Part shown: positions 34,978 through 43,786 of the stretch, in pieces
Numbering within the stretch: position 1 is the stretch's first letter
How the letters are laid out: the number at the start of each line of letters is the position of its first letter
Assembly: GCA_947177775.1 (NCBI GenBank)
Contig: CAMWVS010000009.1
Span: 1-64,000, forward strand
Source of the DNA: an uncultured Prevotella sp.
GTDB taxonomy: Bacteria > Bacteroidota > Bacteroidia > Bacteroidales > Bacteroidaceae
Length of the DNA stretch: 64,000 nt
Reading direction: 5' to 3'
Notes under the pieces: model-generated
Database searches by the model: none
What the model was told of the DNA's origin: nothing
What the model saw: the letters and a program-made list of their open reading frames with translations, nothing else
Translations under genes and position numbers: made by a program

Positions 34978-35973
34978 ATGTTTACCTGCGGAAAAATAGC
35001 GATAATCGGAGGCGGAAGCTGGGCTACGGCAATAGCCAAGATTGTGGTGGGAAAGACCCATCACATAGGATGGTATATGCGCCGTGAAGACCGTATCGAA
35101 GATTTCCGCCGTCTGGGCCATAATCCTGCCTACCTGATGAGTGTGCGGTTCAATATAGATGAGATATTCTTTTCGAGCGATATCAACAGGATTGTGCAGA
35201 ACTATGATACACTGGTGTTCGTAACTCCGTCGCCATACGTGAAAAACCACCTTAAGAAACTCAAATCAAGACTGAAGGACAAGTTTGTCGTGACAGCCAT
35301 CAAAGGTATTGTTCCTGACGAGAATCTTGCCGTTTCGGAGTATTTCCACCAGGTGTTTGACGTCCCGTATGAGAATCTTGCCTGCCTTGGCGGACCTTCC
35401 CATGCCGAAGAAGTGGCCTTGGAACGCCTTTCCTATCTTACCGTGGCGTGCAGTGACAGAGAGAAAGCCAACGCCTTTGCAGACATCCTCACCAGTGACT
35501 ATATAAAGACAAAGACCAGTAGCGACGTTATAGGAATAGAGTATGCCTCGGTCCTGAAGAACGTCTACGCCATTGCCGCGGGCATTTGCAGCGGTCTTAA
35601 ATTCGGTGACAACTTCCAGGCTGTTCTCATGTCCAACGCCGTGCAGGAGATGTCCCGTTTCCTTCAGGCTGTCCACCCTATTGAACGCAGTGTCTATGAT
35701 TCTGTCTATCTTGGCGACCTGCTCGTAACGGGCTACAGCAATTTCTCGCGCAACCGCACGTTCGGCTCTATGATAGGCAAGGGATATAGCGTCAAGAGCG
35801 CGCAGATCGAGATGGAAATGATAGCCGAAGGATATTTCGGAACGAAGTGTATGAAGGAAATCAACCGCCACATGCACGTCAACATGCCTATCCTCGACGC
35901 CGTATATAATATATTGTATGAGCGGATAAGCCCGCAGATAGAAATAAAACTGCTGACCGACTCTTTCAGATGA
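34978..35973 (+). CDS. gpsA: Glycerol-3-phosphate dehydrogenase [NAD(P)+]
   Basis: A 331-residue enzyme reducing dihydroxyacetone phosphate to sn-glycerol 3-phosphate for phospholipid synthesis. Rossmann motif [12 protein letters not shown] at residues 10-21, the [13 protein letters not shown] and [11 protein letters not shown] segments, and the catalytic lysine in [20 protein letters not shown] are all present. The product can also feed CDP-glycerol synthesis, relevant to the capsule locus if its polyol is glycerol. It precedes pgi by 26 nt. Confidence 0.95.
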   Translation: MFTCGKIAIIGGGSWATAIAKIVVGKTHHIGWYMRREDRIEDFRRLGHNPAYLMSVRFNIDEIFFSSDINRIVQNYDTLVFVTPSPYVKNHLKKLKSRLKDKFVVTAIKGIVPDENLAVSEYFHQVFDVPYENLACLGGPSHAEEVALERLSYLTVACSDREKANAFADILTSDYIKTKTSSDVIGIEYASVLKNVYAIAAGICSGLKFGDNFQAVLMSNAVQEMSRFLQAVHPIERSVYDSVYLGDLLVTGYSNFSRNRTFGSMIGKGYSVKSAQIEMEMIAEGYFGTKCMKEINRHMHVNMPILDAVYNILYERISPQIEIKLLTDSFR

Positions 35974-35999
35974 AAACAACAAACCAATTTTAATTGATT

Positions 36000-37358
36000 A
36001 TGAAAAATATCAGCTTAGACATTACCAAAGCCGCCCAATTCCTCAAGGAGGGCGCAGTGAAAGCGTATGAACCCAAGATAAAGGCTGCACAGGAGGCCCT
36101 CGAAAACGGCACCTGCCCGGGAAACGATTTCCTCGGATGGCTCCATCTTCCGTCGTCAATAACACCAGAATTCATCAAGGAAATACAGGATTGCGCCGAC
36201 GTGCTGCGCCGTAACTGTGAAGTCGTTGTTGTGGCAGGTATCGGTGGAAGCTATCTCGGAGCGCGTGCCGTTATCGAAGCACTCGGCAATTCGTTCGCAT
36301 GGCTCGTGGGTGACAAGAGCAATCCCACAATCATGTTTGCCGGAAACAACATCGGCGAGGACTATCTCGCAGAATTGACAGACTATCTGAAAGACAAGAA
36401 ATTCGGCGTCATCAACATCTCTAAGTCAGGAACTACGACGGAGACCGCGCTCACATTCCGCCTTCTGAAGAAGCAGTGTGAGGAGCAGCGTGGCAAGGAG
36501 GAAGCCAAGAAAGTCATTGTGGCCGTGACCGACGCCAAGAAGGGTGCTGCCCGCACATGCGCCGACAAAGAGGGATACACATCTTTCATCATCCCCGACA
36601 ATGTCGGCGGACGTTTCTCCGTTCTCACTCCCGTCGGTCTGCTGCCAATAGCCTGTGCCGGATTTGACATCGCAAAACTTGTGGCCGGTGCCACTGACAT
36701 GGAGAAGGCCTGCGGCAAGGACGTGCCTTTCGAGGAGAACCCCGCCGCTGTCTATGCCGCCGTGCGCAACGGACTCTACGACGAGGCTGGCAAGAAGATC
36801 GAGATAATGGTCAATTATCAGCCGAAACTCCACTTCATCAGCGAATGGTGGAAGCAGCTCTTCGGTGAGAGCGAAGGCAAGGACGGAAAGGGAATCTTCC
36901 CCGCATCATGCGACTTCACGACCGACCTTCACTCCATGGGACAGTGGATTCAGGAAGGCGAGCGCACCATATATGAGACAGTCATCAGTGTAGAGAAGCC
37001 CAACCGCAATCTCCTTTTCCCCAACGACGAGGAGAATCTGGACGGTCTGAACTTCCTTGCCGGCAAGCGCGTTGACGAGGTCAACAAGATGGCTGAGTTG
37101 GGAACACGTCTCGCTCACGTTGACGGCGGTGTGCCAAACATCCGCATCAGCGTGCCCGAACTGAACGAATACTATGTCGGTCAGCTCATTTATTTCTTCG
37201 AGATAGCCTGCGGCATCAGCGGAAACGTTCTCGGCGTGAATCCGTTTAACCAGCCCGGAGTTGAGGCATACAAGAAGAATATGTTCGCCCTGCTTGACAA
37301 ACCGGGATACGAGGCCGACAGCAAGGCCATCAAGGAGCGTCTGGCAAAGGAGGCCTGA
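36000..37358 (+). CDS. pgi: Glucose-6-phosphate isomerase
   Basis: A 452-residue isomerase interconverting glucose 6-phosphate and fructose 6-phosphate. Sugar-phosphate-binding loop [18 protein letters not shown], the SIS-like [20 protein letters not shown], the catalytic Glu in [13 protein letters not shown] and the C-terminal [12 protein letters not shown] with the catalytic Lys are all visible. Length fits the shorter Gram-positive/Bacteroidetes form. ATG at 36000 chosen over a TTG two codons upstream. Operonic with gpsA and probably the HAD gene. Confidence 0.96.
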   Translation: MKNISLDITKAAQFLKEGAVKAYEPKIKAAQEALENGTCPGNDFLGWLHLPSSITPEFIKEIQDCADVLRRNCEVVVVAGIGGSYLGARAVIEALGNSFAWLVGDKSNPTIMFAGNNIGEDYLAELTDYLKDKKFGVINISKSGTTTETALTFRLLKKQCEEQRGKEEAKKVIVAVTDAKKGAARTCADKEGYTSFIIPDNVGGRFSVLTPVGLLPIACAGFDIAKLVAGATDMEKACGKDVPFEENPAAVYAAVRNGLYDEAGKKIEIMVNYQPKLHFISEWWKQLFGESEGKDGKGIFPASCDFTTDLHSMGQWIQEGERTIYETVISVEKPNRNLLFPNDEENLDGLNFLAGKRVDEVNKMAELGTRLAHVDGGVPNIRISVPELNEYYVGQLIYFFEIACGISGNVLGVNPFNQPGVEAYKKNMFALLDKPGYEADSKAIKERLAKEA

Positions 37359-37437
37359 AGTACGGCCCTATGGCAGACCGGCCCAGGGCCAATCTGTTTT
37401 TCCTGGGGCAGTTTTAATCAATCATCCAGACAGGATA

Positions 37438-38166
37438 ATGTACGAAAAGAAAATAAAAGAATACTTGGAAAGACATGGCTTTGGGACATTCCGTCCCAAG
37501 GCCGTTCTTTTTGATATGGACGGCGTTCTGTATGACTCAATGCCGAATCATGCTTACAGCTGGCACAAGTCGATGACCTCACTTGGAATAGACATGCCTC
37601 CGGAAGATGCTTATAAGTACGAGGGAATGCGTGGAGTTGAGACCATCAAGCTGATGGCCCGCCGGCAATGGGGACGCGAACTGACCGACGAAGAGGCACA
37701 GAGAATGTATGAAGAGAAATCGCGTGTCTATTCCGAATGTCCTACGGCGAAGGTAATGGACGGCGTTTTGGACCTTCAGCGCAAGATGAAGGCGGATGGG
37801 ATGAAGATTGTTGTGGTGACGGGAAGCGGTCAGCGTTCTCTGCTGGACAAACTCGTGATGGATTTTGACGGTCTCGTCAGTCCGGACCTTATTGTCTCCA
37901 GTTTCGATGTAAGCCACGGAAAACCTGACCCCGAACCCTATCTGAAAGGTATGGCGAAGGCCGGTGTTGAGCCGTGGGAGGCCATTGTGGTGGAGAATGC
38001 GCCGTTGGGAGTACGTGCCGGAGTCGCTGCCGGAATCTTCACGATAGCTGTCAATACCGGACCATTGCCCGACAGTATGCTTACGGACGAAGGAGCGGCC
38101 GTTGTTTTCAGCCGTATGGCCGACTTTAGCGACAGTTGGGAAACGATAAAGGCGAACTTCCGGTAA
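37438..38166 (+). CDS. HAD-superfamily hydrolase (beta-phosphoglucomutase/phosphatase-like)
   Basis: A 242-residue HAD subfamily IA enzyme with an alpha-helical cap. Motif I is VLFDMDGVLYDS (nucleophile and acid/base Asp), motif II VVTGSG, motif III/IV around the Lys and acidic residues in HGKPDPEPYLKG and VVENAPLGVRAG. It may be a sugar phosphatase or phosphomutase; the DMDGVLYD form and the downstream position after pgi fit either. The ATG at 37438 starts at the expected place; upstream in-frame codons run back into pgi. A terminator overlaps its 3' end. Confidence 0.85.
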   Translation: MYEKKIKEYLERHGFGTFRPKAVLFDMDGVLYDSMPNHAYSWHKSMTSLGIDMPPEDAYKYEGMRGVETIKLMARRQWGRELTDEEAQRMYEEKSRVYSECPTAKVMDGVLDLQRKMKADGMKIVVVTGSGQRSLLDKLVMDFDGLVSPDLIVSSFDVSHGKPDPEPYLKGMAKAGVEPWEAIVVENAPLGVRAGVAAGIFTIAVNTGPLPDSMLTDEGAAVVFSRMADFSDSWETIKANFR

Positions 38167-38181
38167 AAGAAGTCCGCCTTT
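38148..38181. terminator. Terminator overlapping the HAD stop codon
   Basis: Arms 38148-38159 and 38170-38181 pair over 12 bp with one mismatch; the stop TAA (38164-38166) is in the loop. Followed by a T-rich stretch ending GTTTTGTTTTT. Lies between converging genes. Confidence 0.75.
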
Positions 38182-38297
38182 GTCGTTTACTTGTTTTGTT
38201 TTTATTGTTTTCTTTCCATTTCTTTATTGTTTCTCAGGCCTGGCAGATTTGAAATTTGCTTAAGTCCGGGAAAAATAGAGGATTTGTTCCGCCATCA

Positions 38298-38849
38298 TCA
38301 AATTTCTTCCTCTTCCTCGGCGCTTGTGTCCATCTGCGTGTCTCTTGCCATGCTGACGTCTCCCATCCGCGAGATTCGCATCACGAGCGGAATATATTCG
38401 TCTGTCTGCGGATGACTCACGCTGGCAGCAAACACGAGCGACGAACCGTCAACGCGGTCGAACACCAGCCCTTCCAGTATTCCTGTCTTTCGGTAGTCGT
38501 TGTCCAGACATGCGTCAAAGCTGGTCTTTGTGAATGGCTTGCTGAAAAAGATGCTTCCGTCGTTCCGCAATATGGTCAGCGTGATACGGTTGTCGACAAA
38601 CTCCTGGCCCGTTTCGTCCTTGACCATAGCCAGACTGTCGTCCGGAATGCGTCGTATTTCACACCGGTATGACGTTCCGAGCCATTTGATGTCTTTTGTC
38701 TGCTCGTATTCCTGCATGCGTACAGGAGCGGACGGAGTTACTTTTTCCACTTTCTTCGTGATTATATTCTCATCGGTTTTCTTACCGTTGCAACCTGTCG
38801 CCATGCTTACAATAACTCCGGCAATGATTGCGGTCAATACTTTCTTCAT
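38298..38849 (-). CDS. Small lipoprotein, DUF4738-like
   Basis: A 183-residue protein with a lipoprotein signal (MKKVLTAIIAGVIVSMATGC, Cys20). The body resembles the DUF4738 family seen in Prevotella and Bacteroides: ITLTILRNDGSIFFSKPFTK and TDEYIPLVMRISRMGDVSM. The C-terminus is an acidic run (EEEEEI). Cell location is probably the periplasmic side of a membrane. Function unknown. A promoter-like TACCTTTG on the - strand lies about 190 nt upstream, giving a long leader. Confidence 0.7.
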   Translation of the reverse strand: MKKVLTAIIAGVIVSMATGCNGKKTDENIITKKVEKVTPSAPVRMQEYEQTKDIKWLGTSYRCEIRRIPDDSLAMVKDETGQEFVDNRITLTILRNDGSIFFSKPFTKTSFDACLDNDYRKTGILEGLVFDRVDGSSLVFAASVSHPQTDEYIPLVMRISRMGDVSMARDTQMDTSAEEEEEI

Positions 38850-39045
38850 GTGATTTGTCTGTTATTTGTTTTGTTCAGGATAGACTTTGCCGGTTGTGCG
38901 TGGTAATTCAGGTTTTCAAAAGCTTCATTCCAACCTTTTTCCGGAACTCCCTTGATTCTACTTTGGTTTCCAGATGTTTCACTTGAGAATTCATTTATTC
39001 AGATACCGGCTTTTCCCATGTCAGACGGGCAGAGTCTGTCGTATG

Positions 39046-39053
39046 CAAAGGTA
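39046..39053 (-). promoter_or_regulatory. -7 box upstream of the DUF4738-like gene
   Basis: CAAAGGTA on the + strand, i.e. TACCTTTG on the - strand. No -33 box at the expected place. Confidence 0.5.
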
Positions 39054-39210
39054 CAACAAAAAAGTGGAAAAAGGAAGACACTGTAGCAGAATTGAATTAA
39101 CAATACTGACAATTAAATGAGTATAGTATAATTTCGGCTGTTCCTTTTTCAGTATATCGTGAACAGTAAAAACCGAGTGATATGATTCATGTATGATTGT
39201 CTTAAAAGAC

Positions 39211-39240
39211 GAGAGGTCCTGCCGGATGGCAAGACCTCTC
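39211..39240. terminator. Hairpin terminator
   Basis: GAGAGGTC (39211-39218) pairs with GACCTCTC (39233-39240), and TGCC/GGCA extends the stem after one mismatch. Likely ends - strand transcription from the gene at 39342; a T-run also follows on the + strand. Confidence 0.7.
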
Positions 39241-39341
39241 TGTTACCCTTTTTGTCTTCTTACTTAAATTATTAGTACCTTTTGAAGCATGGGCTCTCTT
39301 GCCCAATAATTTAAACACTATGTTAACCTAAATCACTATGT

Positions 39342-39884
39342 TCAATTCTTGTTTTCTTTTTCACTTTGACCGGTATCATTGGTGTTACCGGTTTCTGTTC
39401 TTTTCATGCCTCTGCGTTTTCCCATGAGGTCGTTTCGCTTCCGCATGTCTTCGTTATATCTGGCAAACTGTTCATCTGTCATGATGGTTTTCAGTTCCTC
39501 ATTGTATTTTTGCATACTGTTTCCCATGGCAAGTCGCGGTCTTTTTGCTATGGTTTTATCTTTGGATGCAGCTTTGGGAACCTGACGTGCCATTGTGGTG
39601 TCGCGTTTTGCTGCCATCTTGTTCACAGCCTCGCGCCTTACCGGGTTTATCCTACGGTCTCCCGGTTTGCCCATGCGCATCTTTCCGCTATATCTGGTGT
39701 TCAGATCCAGCAATTTAGCTTTCTGTTCTTCATTCAGTCCATATTTCTGTGCGACAACTTCCGTGCGTTTTCTGATTATCTCGCTGCGGTCCGGTTTGTC
39801 GGTCTTTGTGCTATCGCTTGTCTGTGCCATAGTTGCCGACCCAACCATCAGTAAGGCTGCGAAGGCCATTATCATTCTTTTCAT
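39342..39884 (-). CDS. Periplasmic Spy/CpxP-like or DUF4890-like protein
   Basis: A 180-residue exported protein. The signal peptide starts at the chosen Met (MKRMIMAFAALLMVGSATMA, then Gln21); the frame continues 25 codons upstream but those residues are hydrophilic. The mature chain is highly charged and helical, with the repeated pattern LNEEQKAKLLDLNTRY and MTDEQFARYNEDMRKR, typical of LTXXQ-type small helical periplasmic proteins. A role in envelope stress or metal binding is possible but not shown by sequence. Confidence 0.72.
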   Translation of the reverse strand: MKRMIMAFAALLMVGSATMAQTSDSTKTDKPDRSEIIRKRTEVVAQKYGLNEEQKAKLLDLNTRYSGKMRMGKPGDRRINPVRREAVNKMAAKRDTTMARQVPKAASKDKTIAKRPRLAMGNSMQKYNEELKTIMTDEQFARYNEDMRKRNDLMGKRRGMKRTETGNTNDTGQSEKENKN

Positions 39885-40044
39885 ATTCAATTTGTCTTTA
39901 GTTCTTTGATTTAACTTATGTTTATCCGGCATTATCCGAAGCCGATTTCTCAGTTGCAACTATATTTATGACGCAAGAAATCTCATAAAGTTTAAAGAAT
40001 AGATAAAATAAAACTGTTTTTTCTATCTGATTGCTTTTTTTTAT

Positions 40045-40052
40045 TACTTTTG
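40045..40052 (+). promoter_or_regulatory. -7 box of the DUF4230 pair
   Basis: TACTTTTG, 21 nt before the ATG at 40074; -33 box not found. Confidence 0.5.
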
Positions 40053-40073
40053 TAGCTACGTAATTATAACGGT

Positions 40074-40784
40074 ATGAAAAGAATTATATTATATCTGATA
40101 CCTATGTTTATATGGGTTTCTTCCTGTTCGCGTGGTGACAAATCCGTGACAGATGATTCCGGGCAATCTTCTGACAGTCTACCGGAACTAATTATGCATG
40201 TGCAACAATGTTCGCGTCTCTATACTGCGGAATATCGAATACGCAAGATTGTAACTCATGACGATGTGGTCCGGCTTAAAGGCTCTGTCTTTCAAAAAGA
40301 GTTTGATATAAAGATGCCGGTCGGCGAACGTAAGATAGCCATTCCCATGACAGCTACAATAAAAGCTTATGTCGATCTCGGGGATTTCTCGGAGGCGAAT
40401 GTCCGGCGTGATGGGAACCGTATGACCATCGTTCTGCCTGATCCTGTTCTCGTTCTGACCAGCAGCGAGATAGACCATGATAATGTCAAGGAGTTTGTTG
40501 CGCTCACACGTTCTCATTTCAGCGATGCCGAAATGGCTGAGTATGAGTATCAGGGCCGCAGTTCCATTATCGCTTCCATCGCCCGTATGGGACTTCTCGA
40601 CACAGCCCGTGAGAACGCAGCCCGTATTCTGATTCCGATGTTGGAGCAGTTTGGCTATCGCAGCAATGAAATCACAGTGACTTTCAGCCGTCAGTTCACA
40701 GATAATGATATAGTCATGATGATTGAAAAGGGATATGAAAAAAAGAAAAATCACATGTCCGTAGGTACGGACAACAAATACTAA
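40074..40784 (+). CDS. DUF4230 lipoprotein
   Basis: A 236-residue DUF4230 protein with a lipoprotein signal (MKRIILYLIPMFIWVSSC, Cys18). The domain is marked by VQQCSRLYTAEYRIRKIVTH, MTATIKAYVDLGDF, VLPDPVLVLTSSEIDHDN and the C-terminal alpha-helical ARENAARILIPMLEQFGY. DUF4230 function is unknown; the fold is related to proteins anchored at the inner membrane. The next gene, 6 nt downstream, is a second member with a membrane anchor instead of a lipid anchor. Confidence 0.8.
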   Translation: MKRIILYLIPMFIWVSSCSRGDKSVTDDSGQSSDSLPELIMHVQQCSRLYTAEYRIRKIVTHDDVVRLKGSVFQKEFDIKMPVGERKIAIPMTATIKAYVDLGDFSEANVRRDGNRMTIVLPDPVLVLTSSEIDHDNVKEFVALTRSHFSDAEMAEYEYQGRSSIIASIARMGLLDTARENAARILIPMLEQFGYRSNEITVTFSRQFTDNDIVMMIEKGYEKKKNHMSVGTDNKY

Positions 40785-40790
40785 AAAAAC

Positions 40791-41396
40791 ATGATAAAGA
40801 AATTCATCAGGATATACAGAGTGCAGATAGCTCTTTTCGCCGTTGCGGCAATAGCGGTTGTAATACTTTTGGTGTTCCTCATGAAGGCAGCACAAAATAC
40901 GGAGATTTCTGTTTTCACGGACAACCGGATTGACATTACTCCCGAGCAGATAGAATCCATCAGAGCCATCGGTGAGTGGGAGTTCCTCTCCGTTTCCGAC
41001 GAGGAAATGGTGGATACTGTGCGTCGCGGATTTTTCTCCGACGATCATCTGACGCGCATATATTATGGGACCATGCGTCTCGGCATAGACATGAAAGAAC
41101 TTACTTCAGACCGCATAACGGTCAGCAGTGATACGGTCTTTCTTCTTCTTCCTCCCGTCAGACTTCTCGACGAGCGTTTCATAGACGAAGCCCGCACCCG
41201 CGCTTTCCATGAAAGCGGACGTTGGACAGCTGATGACCGGGCAGCAATGTACCGTCGTGCCGCAGCTATCATGAAGCGCAAAGGACTTTCACAGGAGAAT
41301 ATACGTTCTGCTCAAGACAATGCCGACAGTCAGGTGCGCAAAATGATGAAAGCCATGGGCTTTGGTACGGTGATTGTCAGGTTCTCTCCAAGTTAA
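40791..41396 (+). CDS. DUF4230 membrane-anchored protein
   Basis: A 201-residue protein with one N-terminal membrane helix (about residues 11-31, QIALFAVAAIAVVILLVFLM) and a DUF4230-like domain recognised from SIRAIGEWEFLSVSDEEMVD, YYGTMRLGIDMKEL and VFLLLPPVRLLDERFIDEAR. The C-terminal helix of the first protein is echoed by RRAAAIMKRKGL. Coupled to the gene at 40074 by 6 nt; the two probably form one complex. Function unknown. Confidence 0.78.
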   Translation: MIKKFIRIYRVQIALFAVAAIAVVILLVFLMKAAQNTEISVFTDNRIDITPEQIESIRAIGEWEFLSVSDEEMVDTVRRGFFSDDHLTRIYYGTMRLGIDMKELTSDRITVSSDTVFLLLPPVRLLDERFIDEARTRAFHESGRWTADDRAAMYRRAAAIMKRKGLSQENIRSAQDNADSQVRKMMKAMGFGTVIVRFSPS

Positions 41397-41532
41397 GATC
41401 CGGTTTTTAAATGAATTTATCTATTGTCCGCCAATTCTGTCAGGCGATAGTAAACTATCAATGCGACCAATAGAGGAATTTGTGTTTTGGTCTACCCCAA
41501 AACGCTTGCAACCTCTCCCGTTGGTTGAAGCG

Positions 41533-42096
41533 TCACTTCATTTGCGCTCTAATCCTGCTCAGGCTTGCCTGCGTGATGCCCAAATAGGAGGCGATGCTTC
41601 CCAGCGGCAACCGCTGAAGCAAGTCGGGTTCTTTCTCCAGCAACTCCTTATACCGTTCCGAAGCTATGGCGGATAACATGGAAATCAGCCGCTCCTCGGT
41701 GGCAAGCAGTTCCATCTCCGCATAACGCCGCCCCCAATTGGCGATGTGCAAATCGTCCGCAAACAACTCTTTCAGCTTTTTCCTTTCCAATACATATAAG
41801 ACAGAATTTTCCATCAGCTCCATCGTTTCATATCCCGGCTCGTCGTTCACGTAGCCTTTCATAGAAACAAGGGTCGCCCCTTCCTTGCCGACCCAGAAAG
41901 TTATTTCTTTCCCGTCCACTGAAGTATAGGCGCGGACGATGCCTTGTTTGATGAAAAAGATGTTCTTCTCCACCTTGCCGCTTTCTAACACTCGGAATCC
42001 TTTGGGATAGGATACTTCTGTCAGGCATTGACGCAACTTGTCCAAGGAAGCGTCTGGCATAGCATATCTTTTGTTGATGATTTCCTTTATATCCAT
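41533..42096 (-). CDS. Crp/Fnr-family transcriptional regulator
   Basis: A 187-residue regulator with an N-terminal cyclic-nucleotide-binding-like domain (GFRVLESGKVEKNIFFIKQG at about 33-52) and a C-terminal winged helix (LGSIASYLGITQASLSRIRA at about 165-184). No Cys cluster for an iron-sulfur cluster, so not an Fnr oxygen sensor. The second domain is compact. It is divergent from the SMR gene, and two dyads at 42159-42206 lie between. Probably regulates the exporter genes. Confidence 0.88.
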   Translation of the reverse strand: MDIKEIINKRYAMPDASLDKLRQCLTEVSYPKGFRVLESGKVEKNIFFIKQGIVRAYTSVDGKEITFWVGKEGATLVSMKGYVNDEPGYETMELMENSVLYVLERKKLKELFADDLHIANWGRRYAEMELLATEERLISMLSAIASERYKELLEKEPDLLQRLPLGSIASYLGITQASLSRIRAQMK

Positions 42097-42158
42097 AGCC
42101 TATTGCTGTTATCGATGTGCAAAATTATAAAATAGCACACTGAAATAAGTATAAATGG

Positions 42159-42206
42159 CTGTTTTTGTCAAATGCAAAAACAGTTTTTACCAAATGCAAA
42201 AAGCTG
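42159..42206. promoter_or_regulatory. Paired dyad operators between Crp/Fnr gene and SMR gene
   Basis: First dyad 42159-42183: CTGTTTTTG and CAAAAACAG, perfect 9-bp arms, 7-nt spacer. Second, looser dyad 42181-42206 with TTTTT/AAAAA arms. The shared CAAATGCAAAAA starts at 42169 and 42191, a 22-bp period. Probable target of the divergent Crp/Fnr regulator. Confidence 0.7.
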
Positions 42207-42222
42207 TTGGAGATTACTTGCT

Positions 42223-42230
42223 TACTTTTG
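42223..42230 (+). promoter_or_regulatory. -7 box of the SMR gene
   Basis: TACTTTTG, 25 nt before the ATG at 42256 and just downstream of the dyad operators. Confidence 0.6.
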
Positions 42231-42255
42231 CGTCCGAATTTAATAAATCATAGTT

Positions 42256-42582
42256 ATGAATTGGATAATCTTATTGTTGGCAGGATTGTTTGAAGTAAGT
42301 CTTACATTCTGCCTTGGAAAAACGAGAGCGGCATCAGGACTTGCATTCTATCTGTGGGGAAGCGGCTTCCTGGCTTCAACCATACTGAGCATGACTTTGC
42401 TTGCCAAAGCGGTGCAGACTTTGCCGCTGGGAACGGCATACGCCATTTGGACAGGTATCGGGGCGGTCGGAACGGTCTTGATAGGGATATTCGTATTCAA
42501 GGAGCCTGTCACTCCAATCAGACTATTCTTCTTGTTCACGCTCATTGTGTCCTTGATTGGATTGAAAGTCGTGTCCTATTGA
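42256..42582 (+). CDS. SMR-family small multidrug/guanidinium exporter
   Basis: A 108-residue four-helix transporter of the small multidrug resistance family. The membrane-embedded Glu of helix 1 is present (AGLFEVSLTFCLGKT, Glu13), as is the TAYAIWTGIGAVGTVLIGIF stretch of helix 3. The start MNWIILLLAGLFEV is closer to Gdx/SugE guanidinium exporters than to EmrE/QacE, but the following residues are intermediate. It begins a + strand pair with the MFS fragment and has its own promoter. Confidence 0.88.
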   Translation: MNWIILLLAGLFEVSLTFCLGKTRAASGLAFYLWGSGFLASTILSMTLLAKAVQTLPLGTAYAIWTGIGAVGTVLIGIFVFKEPVTPIRLFFLFTLIVSLIGLKVVSY

Positions 42583-42596
42583 CAAGGAGTCAGCAG

Positions 42597-43034
42597 ATGA
42601 AGTATGAATTGAAGGTAAATCAAGGCATTCCGGCATCTCTGCTGGCAGTTGCTACCGGACTTTCCGTAGCCAACTGCTACTATAACCAACCTTTGTTGGG
42701 CAGCATGGCAAGGGATTTCGCGGTAAGCGACTTTTCTGCCAGCATGGTGGCGACATTGACCCAGATAGGCTATGTGGTCGGGCTTGTGTTTGTCATTCCA
42801 CTTGGTGACTTGGTTTCACGAAAGAAACTGATATTGACCAATTATATCGTTTCTTTGTGTGCCTTGTTTGCCATAGCCCTTGTCCCGAACATCTATTGGG
42901 TATGGGTGGTATCCTTGCTTGTCGGAGCATCCTCGGTCATGCCGCAGTTCTTCATACGTCGGAGGATTTGTAATATTGATGTCATGGGATACTCTTACCC
43001 CATTGGGAGCAAGAGCAACATCCGCACACCTTGA
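42597..43034 (+). pseudogene. Truncated MFS transporter fused to unrelated sequence
   Basis: The first ~120 codons encode an intact N-terminal MFS part: VATGLSVANCYYNQPLLGSM, then the loop motif GDLVSRKKLIL, ending VGASSVMPQFF at about 42957. After this point homology stops abruptly and the frame runs on for 25 codons of unrelated sequence, overlapping the end of the opposite-strand kinase gene. A full transporter needs about 270 more residues, so the gene is broken. It starts 14 nt after the SMR gene. Confidence 0.85.
42957..42985 (-). pseudogene. Remnant start of a gene downstream of the histidine kinase
   Basis: On the - strand an ATG at 42985 lies 9 nt after the kinase stop and opens MTSILQILR before the sequence becomes antisense MFS at 42957. 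It looks like the first codons of a former kinase-operon gene removed at the same junction that cut the MFS gene. Identity unknown. Confidence 0.4.
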
Positions 43035-43786
43035 TGATATGTCTCGTCGTGTCTTAGCGTGCCGCCTAACTTGAGCGCCATCTTTTGTGCAACACTCAAG
43101 TCAAATTCAATTTCATTGTCTCCTTCCGTTACCGGATGCTCAAACCAGTCGAACATAACTTTCCGTCTGTTCTCCGGTATGCCACGACCGGTGTCCTGGA
43201 CGTATATCGTCAGACGGCCTTGAACTTCTGTTGTGTTGCATCCTACAACGATTTCTCCTTTGTCGGTGAATTTGCAGGCTGTTATCAGCATTTTGTTTAT
43301 TATCAGTTCTACGATGCGCATGTCCGACGATATAAAGATGTCGTCAGCCATCTCGCGCTTGAAGCTCATTTTCACACCGTTTTTCAAATATGTGTTGCTG
43401 AGATTCGAGTCAACGCACCGACGGCACATCAAAGTGGGGCTGAACAGTTCCTGCCTGACCTCGCGTCCGCCGTCACCATCAACGCAGCCCTTCATCTCGT
43501 CCAGAAGTGTTGTAATCAGGTTGACATTGTATGTCATCTGGCCGGCTATGGTTTTCTTTTCGTCTTTAGAGAGATAGATGTCCTCTCGTGCCACCATTTC
43601 CGCATTATGGTTTATCGATTTCAACGGAGTTTGTATTTCCTTGCTCAGATTGCGTATGAAAGCTGAGTTTTTCAGAATTTTCCTGCGTTCACGGTTCAAC
43701 TCTGCCGTTAGTTTCCAAATGCGCGCACAACAAACAACGCATATAATTGTAAGCGTTGCAATCATCAAAACTGCCAAACTATCCAT
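42995..43786 (-). CDS. Histidine-kinase-like protein without phospho-accepting His
   Basis: A 263-residue protein with one N-terminal membrane helix (about 4-22), a dimerisation helix pair, and a HATPase_c domain (VQDTGRGIPENRR at about 196-208, VAQKMALKLGGTLRH near 232). In the H-box the usual SHEIRTPL reads SKEIQTPL: Lys49 replaces His. The N-box also lacks the second Asn (NKMLITACKFT). No sensor domain beyond the membrane helix, no receiver domain and no adjacent response regulator. Probably catalytically altered or a regulatory pseudokinase. Confidence 0.8.
   Translation of the reverse strand: MDSLAVLMIATLTIICVVCCARIWKLTAELNRERRKILKNSAFIRNLSKEIQTPLKSINHNAEMVAREDIYLSKDEKKTIAGQMTYNVNLITTLLDEMKGCVDGDGGREVRQELFSPTLMCRRCVDSNLSNTYLKNGVKMSFKREMADDIFISSDMRIVELIINKMLITACKFTDKGEIVVGCNTTEVQGRLTIYVQDTGRGIPENRRKVMFDWFEHPVTEGDNEIEFDLSVAQKMALKLGGTLRHDETYHQGVRMLLLLPMG

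Larger units (their letters stand above)
38850..39341. other. Intergenic region with promoter and terminator
   Basis: Holds the - strand promoter at 39046-39053 and a hairpin at 39211-39240. No gene visible otherwise. Confidence 0.6.

Noticed and set aside
41446..41459. Small hairpin GATAGT-AA-ACTATC downstream of the DUF4230 pair as a terminator
   Set aside because: Only 6-bp arms with a 2-nt loop and no T-run on either strand.
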